A stretch of 64,000 nucleotides of DNA from Sphingobacterium tabacisoli (GCF_017908035.1 NZ_JAEQMU010000005.1:310001-374000); one strand, 5' to 3'. Positions 8,313-17,575 are shown, counted from the stretch's first letter. The notes: a model not told the origin generated them from the letters alone. Numbers and translations: made by a program.

Positions 8313-9860
8313 ATGCAGAAAGAGATTGAATTGGCTGTAAGCCCGGATTTTATACACGACGAAAACTATATTATCCAACAAGGTGCCGCCAAATTAAAAG
8401 TAGACCGTAACCGGATTAAAGGTATACATGTCCGCAAGCGCTCTATAGACGCCAGAGCGCGTACAGTGGTCTATAGACTACGGGTGGTATATTTCATAGA
8501 TGAAACTCCGATACCACTACATTTCAAGTCTAATTTACAGCATATCAAAGATGCCAAGCCTGTTATTATTATCGGCGCAGGTCCCGCCGGGCTGTTTGCC
8601 GCATACCGCTGTTTAGAGGTGGGTCTCAAACCCATAGTTCTGGAACGAGGAAAATCTGTCCGGGAACGCCGAAGAGATCTAGCGAAAATAAACAGAGAGG
8701 GGGTTGTTAATCCCGACTCCAATTATTGTCATGGGGAGGGAGGTGCAGGAACCTATTCCGATGGTAAATTATACACCCGATCAGACAAAAGAGGAGATGT
8801 AAACAAAGTGCTTTCTATCTTTGTAGAACATGGAGCCGACGCGGATATTCTTGTCGATGCACGTCCCCATATCGGTACCAATAAACTGCCCCATATTATT
8901 GAGGATATGCGCGAACGTATCCTTGAAATGGGAGGAGAAATACATTTTGACAGCAAGGTCGACAATATACTTACCCAATTTGACGAAGTCACTGCCGTAA
9001 CAACTACCGATGGAAAACGTTTTGAAGCTAAATATATTATTTTAGCGACAGGCCATTCTGCGAGAGATATTTATGAGTTATTCCGAGCAAACAATTGGCA
9101 CCTGGAAGCCAAACCTTTTGCATTGGGCGTACGGATAGAACATCCGCAAGCGATTATAGACCAAGCACAATACCATTGTAGTACGCGTCATGAAAACCTG
9201 CCTCCGGCATATTATAGCCTAGTCGAGCAGGTCAATGGAAGAGGGGTATTTTCATTCTGCATGTGCCCCGGAGGTATCATAGCTCCCTGTTCGACTGAGC
9301 CTAACGAAATTGTAGTAAATGGCTGGTCCCCCTCTAAGAGAAATAACCCTACTGCAAATTCGGGAACAGTCATACAGATTAACCTTGAAGACGTCCCTTC
9401 ATCCGCTCATGATCCTTTTGCACTATTGGATTTTCAACGCCAAGTGGAACAAAAAGCTTTTAATCTAGGAGGAGGACGCTTGGTAGCTCCAGCGCAACGA
9501 ATGGTAGATTTTGTTCAAAATAAGATCTCGAACGACCTTCCTCAGAATTCATATATGCCAGGCACAAAATCAGTTGACCTCAACGAAGTTCTTCCTGATT
9601 TTGTACACCAAGCTTTACGTGGAGCACTTCCAATATTCGGAAAAAAGATGAAAGGATACTATACCAATGAAGCGATATTGGTCGGTGTAGAATCCCGCAC
9701 TTCATCACCGATACGAATCCCTAGAGATAGAGAAACCTTACAACATACGCAAATTAAAGGTTTGTATCCTTGTGCAGAAGGAGCAGGTTACGCTGGTGGA
9801 ATTGTCTCTGCCGCAATTGATGGTATCAACTGTGTTGATGCAATCCACAAATTGCAATAA
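8313..9860 (+). CDS. FAD-dependent oxidoreductase of the COG2509 type
   Basis: A 515-residue soluble flavoprotein. An N-terminal domain of about 80 residues precedes a Rossmann dinucleotide-binding motif, VIIIGAGPAGLFAAYRC, near residue 88. This is followed by the family signature GEGGAGTYSDGKLYT, a second ATG-type motif YIILATGHSARDIYELF, and a C-terminal FAD-contact LYPCAEGAGYAGGIVSAAID. These features match the uncharacterised FAD-dependent dehydrogenases that are widespread in bacteria; substrate and electron acceptor are unknown. Full length. The gene stands alone, with the tRNA-Gly transcription unit starting only about 20 bp after its stop. Confidence 0.9.
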   Translation: MQKEIELAVSPDFIHDENYIIQQGAAKLKVDRNRIKGIHVRKRSIDARARTVVYRLRVVYFIDETPIPLHFKSNLQHIKDAKPVIIIGAGPAGLFAAYRCLEVGLKPIVLERGKSVRERRRDLAKINREGVVNPDSNYCHGEGGAGTYSDGKLYTRSDKRGDVNKVLSIFVEHGADADILVDARPHIGTNKLPHIIEDMRERILEMGGEIHFDSKVDNILTQFDEVTAVTTTDGKRFEAKYIILATGHSARDIYELFRANNWHLEAKPFALGVRIEHPQAIIDQAQYHCSTRHENLPPAYYSLVEQVNGRGVFSFCMCPGGIIAPCSTEPNEIVVNGWSPSKRNNPTANSGTVIQINLEDVPSSAHDPFALLDFQRQVEQKAFNLGGGRLVAPAQRMVDFVQNKISNDLPQNSYMPGTKSVDLNEVLPDFVHQALRGALPIFGKKMKGYYTNEAILVGVESRTSSPIRIPRDRETLQHTQIKGLYPCAEGAGYAGGIVSAAIDGINCVDAIHKLQ

Positions 9861-9877
9861 GTATTTTATTTTTACCC

Positions 9878-9908
9878 TTGACAGGCATGCTAAAATAGCT
9901 TATTTTTG
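9878..9908 (+). promoter_or_regulatory. tRNA-Gly promoter (TTG-N20-TATTTTTG)
   Basis: TTG at 9878-9880 and TATTTTTG at 9901-9908, separated by 20 bases, match the Bacteroidota housekeeping promoter exactly. Transcription would start a few bases before the tRNA at 9922. Confidence 0.75.
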
Positions 9909-9921
9909 TATCACAAAACAA

Positions 9922-9994
9922 GCGAAAGTAGCTCAGTTGGTAGAGCACAACCTTGCCAAGGTTGGGGTCGCGAGTTCGAATCTCGTCTTTCGCT
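9922..9994 (+). tRNA. tRNA-Gly (anticodon GCC)
   Basis: A 73-nt cloverleaf. Acceptor stem GCGAAAG (9922-9928) pairs with CTTTCGC (9987-9993), then discriminator T. The D arm contains AGCTCAGTTGGTAGAGC, the anticodon stem-loop CAACCTTGCCAAGGTTG places GCC in the loop, and the T arm has GTTCGAATC. CCA is not encoded. It has its own promoter upstream and a hairpin terminator immediately downstream. Confidence 0.97.
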
Positions 9995-9997
9995 CAA

Positions 9998-10027
9998 AAG
10001 GCTTCATCAAATTGATGAAGCCTTTTT
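9998..10027 (+). terminator. Terminator of tRNA-Gly
   Basis: An 11-bp perfect stem (9999-10009 AGGCTTCATCA with 10013-10023) and a three-base loop AAT, followed by TTTTT. It starts four bases after the tRNA. Confidence 0.88.
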
Positions 10028-10145
10028 CTATAATACCTTACTCCATTTTAACAACAAAATTTATAACCGATTTTATTCTCAGGATGAAAGATTTACGATT
10101 TTGCATATAAATTTGAATTACGTATGTTTGAGGAAAACTTAAAGT

Positions 10146-11126
10146 ATGAATCAAATTATAATTTTACTATTTATATTTCTATCAGTAGCCCAATCTGCAC
10201 AAGCCCAATTTTCCTTCCAAACATTTCACGAGAAAGATGGAACTGAAATAAAAGATGAACAAAAATCTCATTTTGTCCGCATTATTAACTTTCCTTCCCA
10301 AAAAGGAGAGCCTTATTTTGTCCAGGAATATTTTACTAAAACAGACAGTTTAAAACTATACGGTGCATACAATGACCTAGATAGAAAACAATATGTCGGA
10401 GACAAAATTGAACTGCACGAAAATGGTAAACTAAAATCGAAAGAAAAACGTGCCCATGATGGACAACTAATTGATACGGCCGCCTATTATCATAAAGATG
10501 GTAAACTCAAATTAGCTTTTTGGTACCCATATCAAGTGGATAAATCAAATAAGGTAACGGTTACTGACACCTTAATACTAATCTACAGAGATTCTTTAGG
10601 TCAAACCTTACTTACAAACGGGAACGGCTATGCTGAGGTTATAGAGGACAAAAATATTATCTCCAAAGGACACTTTAAAGATCACAAGAGAACAGATGAC
10701 TGGAGTGGCTCTTTTAACAACGGAAGATATACATTTACGGAAATCTATAATGAAGGCAAACTCATATCAGGTATTACAACAGACTCTACCGGGACAACCT
10801 ACCAATATGATCAAAATAACTTTATCATCGAACCAGAATATCCCGGCGGTCTAGAAAGACTAAGACAATTTCTAGCGGATAACTATCGTTATCCTACAGA
10901 AGCAATCACACACGGTGTAACAGGCACAGTACGTATCGTTTTCACTGTAGATGAAAAAGGTAATATCAAAGATATAAAAGTAAAAGAGGATATAGGCCAT
11001 GGCACAGGTATGGCTGCTATTCAAACATTAAAAAGCGCAAAAAAATGGAAACCAGGGATAATACGTGGAGTAACTGTACCCGTTGGTTTTACACTTCCTC
11101 TGAGGCTAAACCTTACTAAACTATAG
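10146..11126 (+). CDS. Exported protein with C-terminal TonB-type domain
   Basis: A 326-residue protein. The signal peptide ends at AQSAQAQ (residue 21). The middle part has repeated short beta elements such as IELHENGKLKSKEKRAHDG and YYHKDGKLKLAFWYPY, similar to MORN/YwqK-like repeats. The last 100 residues are a TonB C-terminal domain (EYPGGLERLRQFLADNYRYP, TGTVRIVFTVDEKGNIKDI, KKWKPGIIRG). It lacks the usual transmembrane anchor and Pro-rich spanner of energy-transducing TonB, so it is probably a periplasmic member of the Bacteroidota TonB-C family, not a classical transducer. It lies alone downstream of tRNA-Gly and faces sufD across a shared hairpin. Confidence 0.85.
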   Translation: MNQIIILLFIFLSVAQSAQAQFSFQTFHEKDGTEIKDEQKSHFVRIINFPSQKGEPYFVQEYFTKTDSLKLYGAYNDLDRKQYVGDKIELHENGKLKSKEKRAHDGQLIDTAAYYHKDGKLKLAFWYPYQVDKSNKVTVTDTLILIYRDSLGQTLLTNGNGYAEVIEDKNIISKGHFKDHKRTDDWSGSFNNGRYTFTEIYNEGKLISGITTDSTGTTYQYDQNNFIIEPEYPGGLERLRQFLADNYRYPTEAITHGVTGTVRIVFTVDEKGNIKDIKVKEDIGHGTGMAAIQTLKSAKKWKPGIIRGVTVPVGFTLPLRLNLTKL

Positions 11127-11141
11127 CAAAAAAGCAATAAA

Positions 11142-11174
11142 AAAGCGTTCTTCAACTCAGTCGAAGAACGCTTT
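11142..11174. terminator. Bidirectional terminator, best for the suf operon
   Basis: A 12-bp perfect stem (11142-11153 with 11163-11174) and a nine-base loop. On the minus strand it is followed by six T residues, giving a good terminator 26 bp beyond the sufD stop; on the plus strand the tail is weaker. Confidence 0.85.
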
Positions 11175-11199
11175 AAATATTAAACTACACTACTATTAA

Positions 11200-12507
11200 T
11201 TATTTTTTATCTAAACCTTTTGCTACCAAATTCTCTACGTAGACACGTACGACATCATTAGAGAATCTAGAAGTCACATCAAATGCGAATGCATGAACTA
11301 ACAGCGTACGCGCCGACTCCTCACCAATACCTCTAGCTCTTAGGTAGAAAAGAGCCTCATCATCAAATTGTCCCATTGTACAACCGTGCGAACATTTTAC
11401 ATCATCTGCAAAAATCTCTAACTGAGGCTTTGTATTGACAGTAGATTTGTCACCGATCAACATATTGTTATTTTGTTGGAATGCGTTTGTTTTTTGGGCA
11501 TCTTCACGAACAAAAATTTTCCCATTAAAGACAGCAGTAGACTCGTCTTGAGGAATGTTTTTGTACCACTCATAAGATTCACAGTGTGGTTTCATATGAT
11601 CTACAACAGTATGATTATCCACCAGCTGTTTGTCTGCCAACAAATTAATTCCGTAAAGGTGCGACTCTACATTCTCTGCATCCAAACGAACATTAATATC
11701 GTTACGCACAAAAGAAGCTCCTGGGAAATTACAATTATAATTGTTATAAAGACTATACTTTGATTGATAGATCTCCGTGTGATTTATATAAGCGCCAACA
11801 GCAGAAGCAAGTTGCAAATAATAATGTTGCACCTTGGCATTTTCGTCCAATACAATCTCTGTTACTTTATTCTGCAGGTTTTTTGCGGCACCATCTAAAG
11901 TAATAAATGATTCAATAATTTCAACTTCTGCATTTGCCTCCACTACGTAAAGGTTTCTAGTCTGCGCAAAGAAATCACTGCTTCCCGTTGCCACATGGAC
12001 AATCTGAATAGGCTTAGAAACAATCTTGCTCTTCCCTACAGATAGATAAAGTCCAGAAGTATGCAAAGCGGTATTCAAAGCCACGACCGCACTACCGGTT
12101 TTATCGGCATGCTGTGCAAAGTGTTTTTGAAAATTAGCCTCTGCCGAAGCTTCCTCGATAGGTTTGACTGTCAAACCTACCTCATCTTCTAAAGAAGAAA
12201 AAGCAAGCACATATTGCCCATTAATCAACACAATACGATGCGCATCCAAACCAGGAATATCTGCCTGACTTAAATCCAGATTTGAAACATCCACATCCTC
12301 ATTCAATAAATAAGGCTTATTGACCAGACTATGGATATTTGTATATTTCCAATCCTCATTCTTCACCGTAGGAAAACCCTGTTGCTCAAATTGAGTAAAG
12401 GCCTCTTGCCGTATATCTTTTAACGATGAAGGTTCATTAGTTGACTCCAGCTCTTGAAAAGCAGAAGCTAACTGTTCGAATAAAGAATTTGCTACTATAG
12501 TACTCAT
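11200..12507 (-). CDS. sufD: Fe-S cluster assembly protein SufD
   Basis: A 435-residue scaffold subunit that forms the SufBC2D complex assembling iron-sulphur clusters. The start at 12507 (MSTIVANSLFEQL) is preferred over the ATG five codons earlier. The C-terminal half carries the SufBD beta-helix core with HTVVDHMKPHCESYEWYKNI, VFNGKIFVREDAQKTNAFQQ and DDVKCSHGCTMGQFDDEALFYLRARG, all diagnostic of SufD. It is the last gene of sufBCD, 100 bp after sufC, ending at the 11142-11174 terminator. No sufS or sufE follows, so the desulfurase must be encoded elsewhere. Confidence 0.96.
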   Translation of the reverse strand: MSTIVANSLFEQLASAFQELESTNEPSSLKDIRQEAFTQFEQQGFPTVKNEDWKYTNIHSLVNKPYLLNEDVDVSNLDLSQADIPGLDAHRIVLINGQYVLAFSSLEDEVGLTVKPIEEASAEANFQKHFAQHADKTGSAVVALNTALHTSGLYLSVGKSKIVSKPIQIVHVATGSSDFFAQTRNLYVVEANAEVEIIESFITLDGAAKNLQNKVTEIVLDENAKVQHYYLQLASAVGAYINHTEIYQSKYSLYNNYNCNFPGASFVRNDINVRLDAENVESHLYGINLLADKQLVDNHTVVDHMKPHCESYEWYKNIPQDESTAVFNGKIFVREDAQKTNAFQQNNNMLIGDKSTVNTKPQLEIFADDVKCSHGCTMGQFDDEALFYLRARGIGEESARTLLVHAFAFDVTSRFSNDVVRVYVENLVAKGLDKK

Positions 12508-12607
12508 GTTATCTCTTATCAACCCGCCTCTTAATAATTCTGTGGAAGCAGGTTTATTTTTTGTAAATGGGCAGAACCAATATTCAATGCCCTCTTATAT
12601 ATTCCGA

Positions 12608-13366
12608 TTAGCCTTCTTGTGTATCCAATTCTTTAAGCCAATCGTATCCTTTTTCTTCCAACTCCAATGCCAACTCTTTCGTTCCAGTCTTGACGATGCG
12701 TCCATTGTACAATACATGTACAAAATCAGGAACGATATAATCCAACAAGCGTTGGTAGTGCGTAATTACTACAAATGCATTATCCTTTGAGCGCAATTGA
12801 TTCACCCCGTTTGCGACAATACGTAAAGCATCAATATCCAAACCTGAATCTGTCTCATCCAAAATAGATAATTTAGGATTCAACATAGCCAGTTGGAAAA
12901 TTTCGTTACGTTTCTTCTCACCTCCAGAAAACCCTTCATTTAAAGAACGATTCGCTAGATTAGCAGAAAATTCAACTAACTGTTGTTTTTCTTTAACTGT
13001 TTTCAAGAACTCCTTTGCTTCCATCGGAGGTAAGCCCTTGTACTCGCGGATATCATTTACCGCAGTTTTCAAGAAGTTGATGTTAGATACACCTGGTATT
13101 TCTACAGGGTATTGAAATGCCAAAAACAAACCTTCACGAGCTCTATCCTCTGGAGACAAATCCAATAAATCAACACCATCCAGGGTCGCTTCACCATCCG
13201 TCACCTCGTAAGAGTCTCTTCCTGCTAATACATTTCCTAAAGTACTCTTTCCAGCACCGTTAGGGCCCATAATAGCATGAACTTCACCTGGTTTTACCTC
13301 TAGATTTAATCCTTTTAATATTTGTTTGTCTTCGATAGACGCATGTAAATTTTTAATGCTTAACAT
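12608..13366 (-). CDS. sufC: Fe-S assembly ATPase SufC
   Basis: A 252-residue ABC-type ATPase of the SufBC2D scaffold. It has Walker A IMGPNGAGKSTLGNVLAG (residues about 32-49), the SufC-specific signature LNEGFSGGEKKRNEIFQ, Walker B PKLSILDETDSGLDIDALR, and the switch His in VVITHYQRLL. It has no membrane domain. It lies between sufB (83 bp upstream) and sufD (100 bp downstream), both larger gaps than usual for such an operon. The gap to sufB contains a tandem heptamer repeat. Confidence 0.97.
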   Translation of the reverse strand: MLSIKNLHASIEDKQILKGLNLEVKPGEVHAIMGPNGAGKSTLGNVLAGRDSYEVTDGEATLDGVDLLDLSPEDRAREGLFLAFQYPVEIPGVSNINFLKTAVNDIREYKGLPPMEAKEFLKTVKEKQQLVEFSANLANRSLNEGFSGGEKKRNEIFQLAMLNPKLSILDETDSGLDIDALRIVANGVNQLRSKDNAFVVITHYQRLLDYIVPDFVHVLYNGRIVKTGTKELALELEEKGYDWLKELDTQEG

Positions 13367-13372
13367 TATCTT

Positions 13373-13397
13373 AGTATTGAGTATTGAGTATTGAGTA
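13373..13397. repeat. Short tandem repeat AGTATTG x 3.6 between sufB and sufC
   Basis: Three perfect copies of the heptamer AGTATTG (13373-13393) plus AGTA lie seven bases before the sufC start, in the translation-initiation region. Copy number could vary by slippage. Confidence 0.85.
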
Positions 13398-13449
13398 ACT
13401 AAATCTCCCGCTCAATTTTTATTTTTAAACTTATCTATATAATTATCTA

Positions 13450-14901
13450 TTACCCTACAGATCCTTCTAGAGAGATAGCGATCAATTTTTGTGCTTCTAC
13501 CGCAAATTCCATTGGCAACTGATTTAACACCTCTTTAGCGTAGCCATTGACAATCAAACCTACCGCTTTTTCAGAATCGATACCACGTTGATTCAAATAG
13601 AAAACCTGGTCCTCTCCGATTTTGGAAGTAGTAGCTTCATGCTCGAGTTTAGCTGTCTTGCTCTTATTTTCGATATACGGAAAGGTATGTGCACCACAAC
13701 GGTCTCCAATTAACAAAGAATCACATTGTGTAAAGTTGCGCGAATTGTCAGCATTAGGGCCTATTTTCACCAATCCACGGTAACTATTGTGGCTTCTTCC
13801 AGCAGAAATTCCTTTCGAAATAATTTTGGATTTCGTGTTTTTACCCAAGTGAACCATCTTCGTACCCGTATCAGCTACCTGGAAGTTCTTGGTCATAGCG
13901 ACAGAATAAAACTCACCTACCGAGTTATCCCCTTTAAGTATAACTCCTGGGTATTTCCATGTGATAGCAGAACCTGTCTCTACCTGTGTCCAAGATATTT
14001 TTGAATTGTCACCCTTACAGATACCACGTTTGGTTACAAAATTGAAAATACCACCTTTTCCTTCTTTATCTCCAGGATACCAGTTCTGTACAGTAGAATA
14101 TTTGATCTCTGCGTCTTTCATAGCAATCAACTCGACAACTGCCGCATGCAATTGATTCTCATCACGCATAGGCGCCGTACATCCTTCTAGATAAGATACG
14201 TAAGACCCTTCATCTGCAACGATAAGCGTACGTTCAAACTGTCCGGTATTCTGCGCATTGATTCGGAAATAAGTAGAAAGCTCCATAGGACAGTGTACGC
14301 CCTTAGGAATATAAACAAATGAACCGTCAGAAAACACGGCTGAGTTCAATGCCGCGTAAATATTATCTGTTTGAGGAACTACAGTTCCCAAATATTCTTT
14401 AACCAGCTGGGGATATTCCTGTACTGCTTCACCAAAAGAACAGAATATTACTCCTTTTTCTTTCAACTTTTCGCGGAAAGTAGTCTTTACAGACACCGAG
14501 TCGAAAACGGCATCAACAGCTACAACACCTGCTAATATTTTCTGCTCATCTAAAGGAATCCCTAATTTTGCGAAGGTCTCCAATAATTCGGGATCAACTT
14601 CGTCCATACTCTCCAATAGCTTTTTCGGCTTTGGGGCAGCATAATAAGAAAGGTCTTGAAAATCGACTTCTGGATTTTCGAAATTCTGCCACGTTGGCAT
14701 CTTCATTTTCAAGAAATGTTGGAAAGCTTTCAATCGCCATTCTAGCAACCATTCTGGCTCGTTTTTCTTTGAAGATATCAGGCGAATAGTGTCTTCATTC
14801 AGTCCCTTGGGAGCAATGTCCATCTCAATATCGGTCGTAAAACCGTATTTGTACTCCTCCTGCTCCAGCTCTTTCAGTAATTCGTCGTCTTTGGTACTCA
14901 T
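13450..14901 (-). CDS. sufB: Fe-S cluster assembly protein SufB
   Basis: A 483-residue core subunit of the SufBC2D scaffold, on which the nascent Fe-S cluster is formed. The start at 14901 (MSTKDDELLKELE) gives the family length; the upstream ATG at 14937 would add 12 unlikely residues. Recognisable blocks include EPEWLLEWRLKAFQHFLKM, SDGSFVYIPKGVHCPMELST, LEGCTAPMRDENQLHAAVVE, TKRGICKGDNSKISWTQVE and CDSLLIGDRCGAHTFPYIE. It is the first gene of the operon, divergent from an AsnC/Lrp regulator. A TAGCTTTG box lies on the minus strand at 14960-14953, but the -33 element is not clear. Confidence 0.97.
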   Translation of the reverse strand: MSTKDDELLKELEQEEYKYGFTTDIEMDIAPKGLNEDTIRLISSKKNEPEWLLEWRLKAFQHFLKMKMPTWQNFENPEVDFQDLSYYAAPKPKKLLESMDEVDPELLETFAKLGIPLDEQKILAGVVAVDAVFDSVSVKTTFREKLKEKGVIFCSFGEAVQEYPQLVKEYLGTVVPQTDNIYAALNSAVFSDGSFVYIPKGVHCPMELSTYFRINAQNTGQFERTLIVADEGSYVSYLEGCTAPMRDENQLHAAVVELIAMKDAEIKYSTVQNWYPGDKEGKGGIFNFVTKRGICKGDNSKISWTQVETGSAITWKYPGVILKGDNSVGEFYSVAMTKNFQVADTGTKMVHLGKNTKSKIISKGISAGRSHNSYRGLVKIGPNADNSRNFTQCDSLLIGDRCGAHTFPYIENKSKTAKLEHEATTSKIGEDQVFYLNQRGIDSEKAVGLIVNGYAKEVLNQLPMEFAVEAQKLIAISLEGSVG

Positions 14902-15348
14902 AATAATCTTCCCTTTTACTGAGTAGGCAACCCCCACTCTATTATAGGACTACAAAGCTACGACTTAAATAGCAATTAAATAGCATATTTTCATCAGGCA
15001 AGCCCTGTAAATCCCAATTTTGTGACAAAGATCACCTTTTTTTGTGCTTAGCACGCTTTCGCGTCTTTTTTTTGACAAAGAAATGATTCCAACCGTCAAA
15101 AAATAAAGTAATCCGTTTTCCCAAAAAGTATAGATATCCCTTGCTAAATTTCCTGTTATCATTCAAAAATAATTCCTATTTTTATATGACATAATTAGTA
15201 TTAAAATTCACTTTTGAACGAAGAATATCAAATCTTTGGAAAGGTGAAGCTAGATTAAAACGGAATTATGCCTAGTTATTTTTTGCCTAGCAGATTCGCA
15301 AATGCAAACCATTTTATTTAAGTTTACAAATTGAAGTAAAATAACCCT
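14902..15348. promoter_or_regulatory. Divergent intergenic region sufB / AsnC regulator
   Basis: 447 bp with no supported gene. TAGCTTTG on the minus strand at 14960-14953 fits the -7 box for sufB, about 50 bp before its start. The rest is AT-rich with a pyrimidine/T run near 15040-15072. A 65-codon frame here has no coding character. No copy of the iron-box-like motif seen elsewhere in the window was found. Confidence 0.4.
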
Positions 15349-15819
15349 ATGTCTTATCAACCGGATAAATTAGATTTAAAAATATTACGGCTGTTGCAGG
15401 AAAACGGAAGAATTACAAACCTCCAACTTGCAACAAACATTGGTTTGTCTCCTGCTCCTACATTAGAACGAGTACGGAAACTGGAAAACTCAGGATTTAT
15501 CAAAAGCTACCACGCCTTTGTTGATGAAGAAAAACTGGGCCTGGGGATAAAATCCTTCATCCAAATTTCTTTAGATTTCCACACACACAATGCCATTCCT
15601 GAATTTGTAGAAGCTGTAAAAGCAATACCAGAAGTCACAGAATGTCACCATGTTACTGGAAATTGCGATTTTATTCTAAAAGTTTACGTCAAAGATATCA
15701 AGGCATACGAGGGAGTTATTATGGAAAAGATTGCTAAAATCCCATTTGTAAAAACTTTCCAAACGATGATGATTATGTCAACCTCAAAAAAAGAGCCTAT
15801 AGTACCACTAGAATACTAA
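15349..15819 (+). CDS. Lrp/AsnC family transcriptional regulator
   Basis: A 156-residue DNA-binding regulator. The N-terminal winged helix-turn-helix includes LDLKILRLLQENGRITNLQL and IGLSPAPTLERVRKLENSGFI (residues about 8-50). The C-terminal RAM/ACT-like ligand and oligomer domain spans about 65-150 (AIPEVTECHHVTGNCDFILKVYV). Family members sense amino acids and form octamers. It is followed only 5 bp later by the gene at 15825, so the two are very probably co-transcribed; the target genes cannot be told from the sequence. Confidence 0.95.
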   Translation: MSYQPDKLDLKILRLLQENGRITNLQLATNIGLSPAPTLERVRKLENSGFIKSYHAFVDEEKLGLGIKSFIQISLDFHTHNAIPEFVEAVKAIPEVTECHHVTGNCDFILKVYVKDIKAYEGVIMEKIAKIPFVKTFQTMMIMSTSKKEPIVPLEY

Positions 15820-15824
15820 GCTGA

Positions 15825-16904
15825 ATGCAAGAGCAAACCATACCATACAACGACTTTGCAATAATTTTGACCTGGCCCGACGCCACTATCAGAGGCGATG
15901 AAAAATGGATGATGTTTTTCAAAAAAATCGGGATAGTTAAGAATCTCAATTTTAAGGTGGGCCATACTGGTATTGTCTTAATAGACCACAGAAATGGCAA
16001 CATGTTGTTCTATGACTTTGGTAGATATATCGCTCCGCGAGGCTATGGCCGTGCAAGATCACAATTTTCCGACCCATTGCTTGAGATCAAACTCAAAGCT
16101 AAGTTTATTGAGGGGAAAGTCAATAATTTGCAGGAGATTGTAGAACATTTCGAAGATCTCAAACCAGCCATGTATGGTGAAGGTAGACTGTTACTGTCTG
16201 TTGTGGACGGCATCAATTTTTCAATGGCGCGGGCCTACGGAGACCACTGTGTGATGCAGGGGACTTATCCTTATGGTGCGGTGGCCCGTAACAATAACAA
16301 TTGTTCTCGCTTCATCACGAGAATGCTCATAAAATCCTCACAACGCTTTCACCTTTGGCATACGATTAATCTTCCAGAGACTATCAAATCCAGTCCTGTT
16401 AGTAATTTAGTCAACACGGTCAGTGACAGAATGATTTACTCTTACACACCCGAGGATGGCCTTAATCATTTTCGGATGAATAGATTCCAATCCTTCTGGT
16501 TCTTGGTAAAACAACTCGGTGACAATGTCTTTCAAAAAAAGGCAAACTTACTTCCTACGGATCAAATTATCGGCGCCGTGCACTATCGTTCGAAACCAAT
16601 CAGTATTCCCAAAGATGCGATGTATCTAGGTGGGGTTGGAGATGGTGCTTGGTATACCGTGTCTCCCCAAGAGGACAAACACCTTATAATAAAGCGGTTT
16701 ACAACATCTGGAAAATTGGAGTATGTGGTTCTGGGTGAAGCAGAAGATGCTTTTGAACCTACAGAATCATATCAGATCACATACGACAGCAATCTGCTCG
16801 TTACACATATTCTCCAACAAGGGAACAAACTTCGTATTAAGCATATCAAGCAACTCGAAGCAAAACAGTACACCTACAATCATATTCAAGAAAGATACGC
16901 CTAA
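15825..16904 (+). CDS. Conserved Bacteroidota protein, possible permuted NlpC/P60-like fold
   Basis: A 359-residue protein without a signal peptide. The N-terminal half has a His in KVGHTGIVLIDHRNGNM (His47), then FYDFGRYIAPRGYGRARSQF, and a Cys in RNNNNCSRFITRML (Cys160). A His before the Cys, embedded in 'GHTG...' and 'NCSRF', resembles permuted papain-like NlpC/P60 enzymes; this is inference from motif order only. The C-terminal half (about 240-359) is beta-rich. I recall it as DUF6695-like but could not check. Co-transcribed with the AsnC-type regulator; its stop overlaps that of convergent ung by 3 bases. Confidence 0.8.
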   Translation: MQEQTIPYNDFAIILTWPDATIRGDEKWMMFFKKIGIVKNLNFKVGHTGIVLIDHRNGNMLFYDFGRYIAPRGYGRARSQFSDPLLEIKLKAKFIEGKVNNLQEIVEHFEDLKPAMYGEGRLLLSVVDGINFSMARAYGDHCVMQGTYPYGAVARNNNNCSRFITRMLIKSSQRFHLWHTINLPETIKSSPVSNLVNTVSDRMIYSYTPEDGLNHFRMNRFQSFWFLVKQLGDNVFQKKANLLPTDQIIGAVHYRSKPISIPKDAMYLGGVGDGAWYTVSPQEDKHLIIKRFTTSGKLEYVVLGEAEDAFEPTESYQITYDSNLLVTHILQQGNKLRIKHIKQLEAKQYTYNHIQERYA

Positions 16905-17575
16905 TCAAGCTGCCAGTCAATAGATCCACGCCCATGCTGTTCGAGGTAAGCATTGCTTTTGGAAAAGTGCTTGGATCCAAAAAAACCACGATACACTGAA
17001 AGAGGAGAAGGGTGCACGGCCTTTAAGACCAAATGCTTGCTGTGATCAATCAACATCGATTTCTTTTGTGCATACGATCCCCATAACACGAAAACAACGT
17101 GGCTCAACTCTTTAGAAATCTGAGCTATCACCTGATCAGTAAATTCTTCCCATCCTTGCTTTTGATGAGAAGCGGCCTGATGTGCCCGGACTGTAAGTGT
17201 TGCATTGAGTAACAAAACTCCCTGCGCTGCCCACTTTGTCAGATCACCAGATTTTGGGTAAGAAAAACCGGGAATATCTGTAGTAAGTTCTGCAAAAATA
17301 TTCTTCAAAGAAGGCGGATGCATGATTCCATTTGGGACAGAAAAGGACAATCCATGAGCCTGCCCTACATTATGATAAGGATCTTGCCCCAAAATCACGA
17401 CTTTCACATCAGGAAGAGCGGTCAGCCGGAAAGCATTAAAGACCTGTTCCTGTGGAGGAAAGACAACGTGTTCACGGCGTTCCTGCTGCACAAATGCAGA
17501 TAGATGACGCATACGCTCCTGTTTAAATAGTGGTTTTAACAACTCATCCCAACTTTCATCAAATAGCTTTTCCAT
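16901..17575 (-). CDS. ung: Uracil-DNA glycosylase
   Basis: A 224-residue family 1 uracil-DNA glycosylase, which removes uracil from DNA at the start of base excision repair. The catalytic water-activating loop VVILGQDPYHN contains Asp65; LSFSVPNGIMHPPSLKNIF, LLLNATLTVRAHQA and the C-terminal HPSPLSVYRGFFGSKHFSK loop complete the family motifs. Full length. A TAAGTTTG box at 17588-17581 lies only five bases before the ATG, which would give a transcript with almost no leader. Confidence 0.97.
   Translation of the reverse strand: MEKLFDESWDELLKPLFKQERMRHLSAFVQQERREHVVFPPQEQVFNAFRLTALPDVKVVILGQDPYHNVGQAHGLSFSVPNGIMHPPSLKNIFAELTTDIPGFSYPKSGDLTKWAAQGVLLLNATLTVRAHQAASHQKQGWEEFTDQVIAQISKELSHVVFVLWGSYAQKKSMLIDHSKHLVLKAVHPSPLSVYRGFFGSKHFSKSNAYLEQHGRGSIDWQLD

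Noticed and set aside
14965..15162. A 65-codon minus-strand frame between sufB and the AsnC regulator
   Set aside because: It has no homology-like features, contains an atypical composition, and overlaps the expected promoter region of sufB.
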